A stretch of 56,613 nt of DNA from Phaeoceros laevis (taxonomy: Eukaryota; Anthocerotophyta; Anthocerotopsida; Notothyladales). Positions 55,201-56,613 of the stretch are shown piece by piece; the stretch's first letter is position 1; each line of letters starts with the position of its first letter. The translations under genes were made by a program, and so were the position numbers. The stretch is from the NCBI GenBank assembly GCA_049999765.1, contig JBNGIQ010009361.1, positions 262,334 to 318,946 on the forward strand. Direction: 5' to 3'. The notes under the pieces are model-generated. The model saw only the letters and a program-made list of their open reading frames with translations. It was not told the origin of the DNA and made no database searches.

Positions 55201-56613
55201 TCAATTTACAAGATTAGCAATGTCAGTCATGATAACATCTCTGAAGTCCTCGTTCTTGCTAGTGGACTTAACCGAGTCCACCTTCTCCAAGTCCATACTA
55301 GTTAAAGTCATGTCAACAGCCTCAAAAAATGTCTTGGCAAACAACAAAAGATATACACCACAATCATAACTGTTCTGCTGCATGGGCACCTGATTAGAAA
55401 AGAATTCCATACTTAAGAGACATGCACGTTATAATCTCATGGAAAAAACTGAACACATGGTTGAAATGAAACTTACTATAAGTCTTTCAATTTTGACAGT
55501 CATGGTAGGGGATCGCATTTTTCATAATTTTCCATCACTATAGTTACAGTCTTAGTCAGATGTCCACTGGGTGCCCGCTTATGGGCAAGGGGGATCCTTC
55601 TGGAGCCATCAACCTCCTCAAATAGACACACACACACAAACTGGATAAAGAATCCAAGTAGAACCCTGCACATATATTTTCATCCTTCTGTATAATAAGG
55701 AGACTCCAATGACTCATGCCCACCATTGGTAAAAGCATAAACGACTTTCTCTTCAAGAAAAAGTTTTGATCCCAACTTTTCACTATGTCCATGGTTTTTT
55801 TGGAACTGGACGGTCTCACACACTCAACCAACTTAGAATAGAATTAAGAAGGCATAAGAGCCATAAAATTCTTAACTTTCTGTGATCTTTCAAACATGAA
55901 TCGCAAATATAGATCAATGATTGTATCTCGTAGATATTCACCAGTCTGCAAATGATTGAGGTCTTCTGTTGACATATGAACAACATGTTTGTGCTTTTTG
56001 CTGGGATACACGATCTCCTTAGCGTTGGGAAACTGCACACAATGTGAATGATTGATTAGAAGCTAGTGAATTAATGAAAAGCAACCTACAAGCCAAAAGG
56101 ATTCAGTATATGTCTTGAAAACCTTCTGTTTCAGTCGGGGTTGCTGGGAAGATGTAGTGGATTTTTTACCCTAATTCTCAAATTCAGAAAAGTCATCGGA
56201 TTTAGGCTGATGTGACTTTTCAAACCTTTTCTCAAGTTTTTCCTCACATTTGGCAGGGTGCTTGGCAGGCTGTTCTAGAACAAGTTCTTCCTCAGATTTG
56301 ACATGCTGCTCTAGAACAGGTTTTTCCTCAGATTCAGCAGACTGCTCTAGAACAGGTTTTGCCTCAGATTTGGCACACAGCTCTACCTTTCCATAGCCTT
56401 TTGATGTCTTACTAGCTGTTTCGATGACGGCCTGAGAAGGCGACTCCCCTACAGCCAATTTCTACAACCACAAATGTAAAGAGTGATGTAAAAATCTTTT
56501 TTGGATGTAAAAATTTTGAGAGACTCCACTTCGAAGAAGCACACAGCAGAATTTAACTCCCTCAAACTAGTGTGCTCTTTGTGCAGTCCTTAAAGTTTGA
56601 TGTGGTTATGCAG
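55201..56613 (-). CDS. Ulp1/SENP-type cysteine protease (C48), partial, possibly transposon-borne or degraded
   Basis: Separate minus-strand exons carry the ordered landmarks of a SUMO-protease-like C48 domain: YLRDTIIDLYLRFM (substrate-side start, near 55900), MVGMSHWSLLII with the catalytic His and GFYLDSL with the Asp (about 55650-55730), then VPMQQNSYDCGVYLLLF with Gln and catalytic Cys (about 55330-55385), stopping at 55201. An upstream exon (about 56458-56171) encodes a 12-residue repeat (VLEQSAESEEKP type) in three 36-bp copies. Splice borders between these exons could not be resolved, and a dispersed repeat follows the Asp codon, so the gene may be damaged. The 5' end is beyond the window. 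Ulp1 domains are common passengers of plant CACTA and MULE elements, fitting the terminus at 54.1 kb. Confidence 0.65.
56278..56385 (-). repeat. 36-bp coding tandem repeat in the Ulp1-like gene
   Basis: Three units at 56278, 56314 and 56350, each starting GAAC(A/C) and ending TGCTCTA or AGCTCTA, with a partial unit before them (56234-56277). They encode a Glu/Lys/Ser-rich spacer. Confidence 0.85.
56504..56579. repeat. 76-bp direct repeat, right copy
   Basis: Partner of 54973-55048 in the same orientation, ending CAAACTAGTGTGCTCTT. Confidence 0.9.

Overview
The window is nuclear DNA of a land plant. The genes are interrupted by short GT-AG introns of about 55-550 bp, and the families are plant ones: an augmin subunit, an E-type PLS PPR protein, NPF transporters, a GPI-type matrixin, and a BAH plus TFIIS-like chromatin protein. 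The wording of the PPR repeats and several intronless genes suggest a seedless vascular plant (lycophyte or fern). That is inference and I cannot name a species. Gene density is about one per 4-5 kb up to 52 kb; the last 4.5 kb is AT-rich and repeat-dominated.

Layout, left to right. A CABIN1-like TPR protein (-, 3' end off the window) lies head to head with the autophagy gene ATG6 (+). A ThrE/YjjP-YjjB-type exporter (+) follows and converges on augmin subunit 7, AUG7 (-). AUG7 shares an 80-bp gap with a head-to-head D-cysteine desulfhydrase (+). Then come a 1086-residue PPR protein (-) with a broken AUG7 fragment just upstream of it, an F-box protein (-) and a SAPS-domain PP6 regulatory subunit (-). 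A 2.8-kb block containing several tandem repeats precedes a matrixin (+). A MAK32-like PfkB protein (-) is head to head with an unidentified, possibly organellar protein (+), which converges on a BAH/TFIIS protein (-). Two tandem NPF transporters (+) are followed by an NPF relic and a PPR relic. The right end has diverged repeats, a candidate CACTA-transposon terminus with subterminal repeats, and a partial Ulp1-type protease (-).

The genes do not form a pathway; this is ordinary eukaryotic mosaic order with several divergent pairs. Exon coordinates quoted as exact were checked for splice sites and reading phase by hand for ATG6, the exporter, the desulfhydrase, the PfkB gene, both NPF genes and the first nine CABIN1 exons. 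Other models are approximate. The observations most worth following are the candidate CACTA terminus beside the Ulp1 gene, the two NPF proteins lacking the ExxER proton-coupling motif, the PPR protein with repeated charged linkers, the MAK32-like kinase with an altered catalytic motif, the AUG7 fragment, and the unidentified protein at 39.4 kb.
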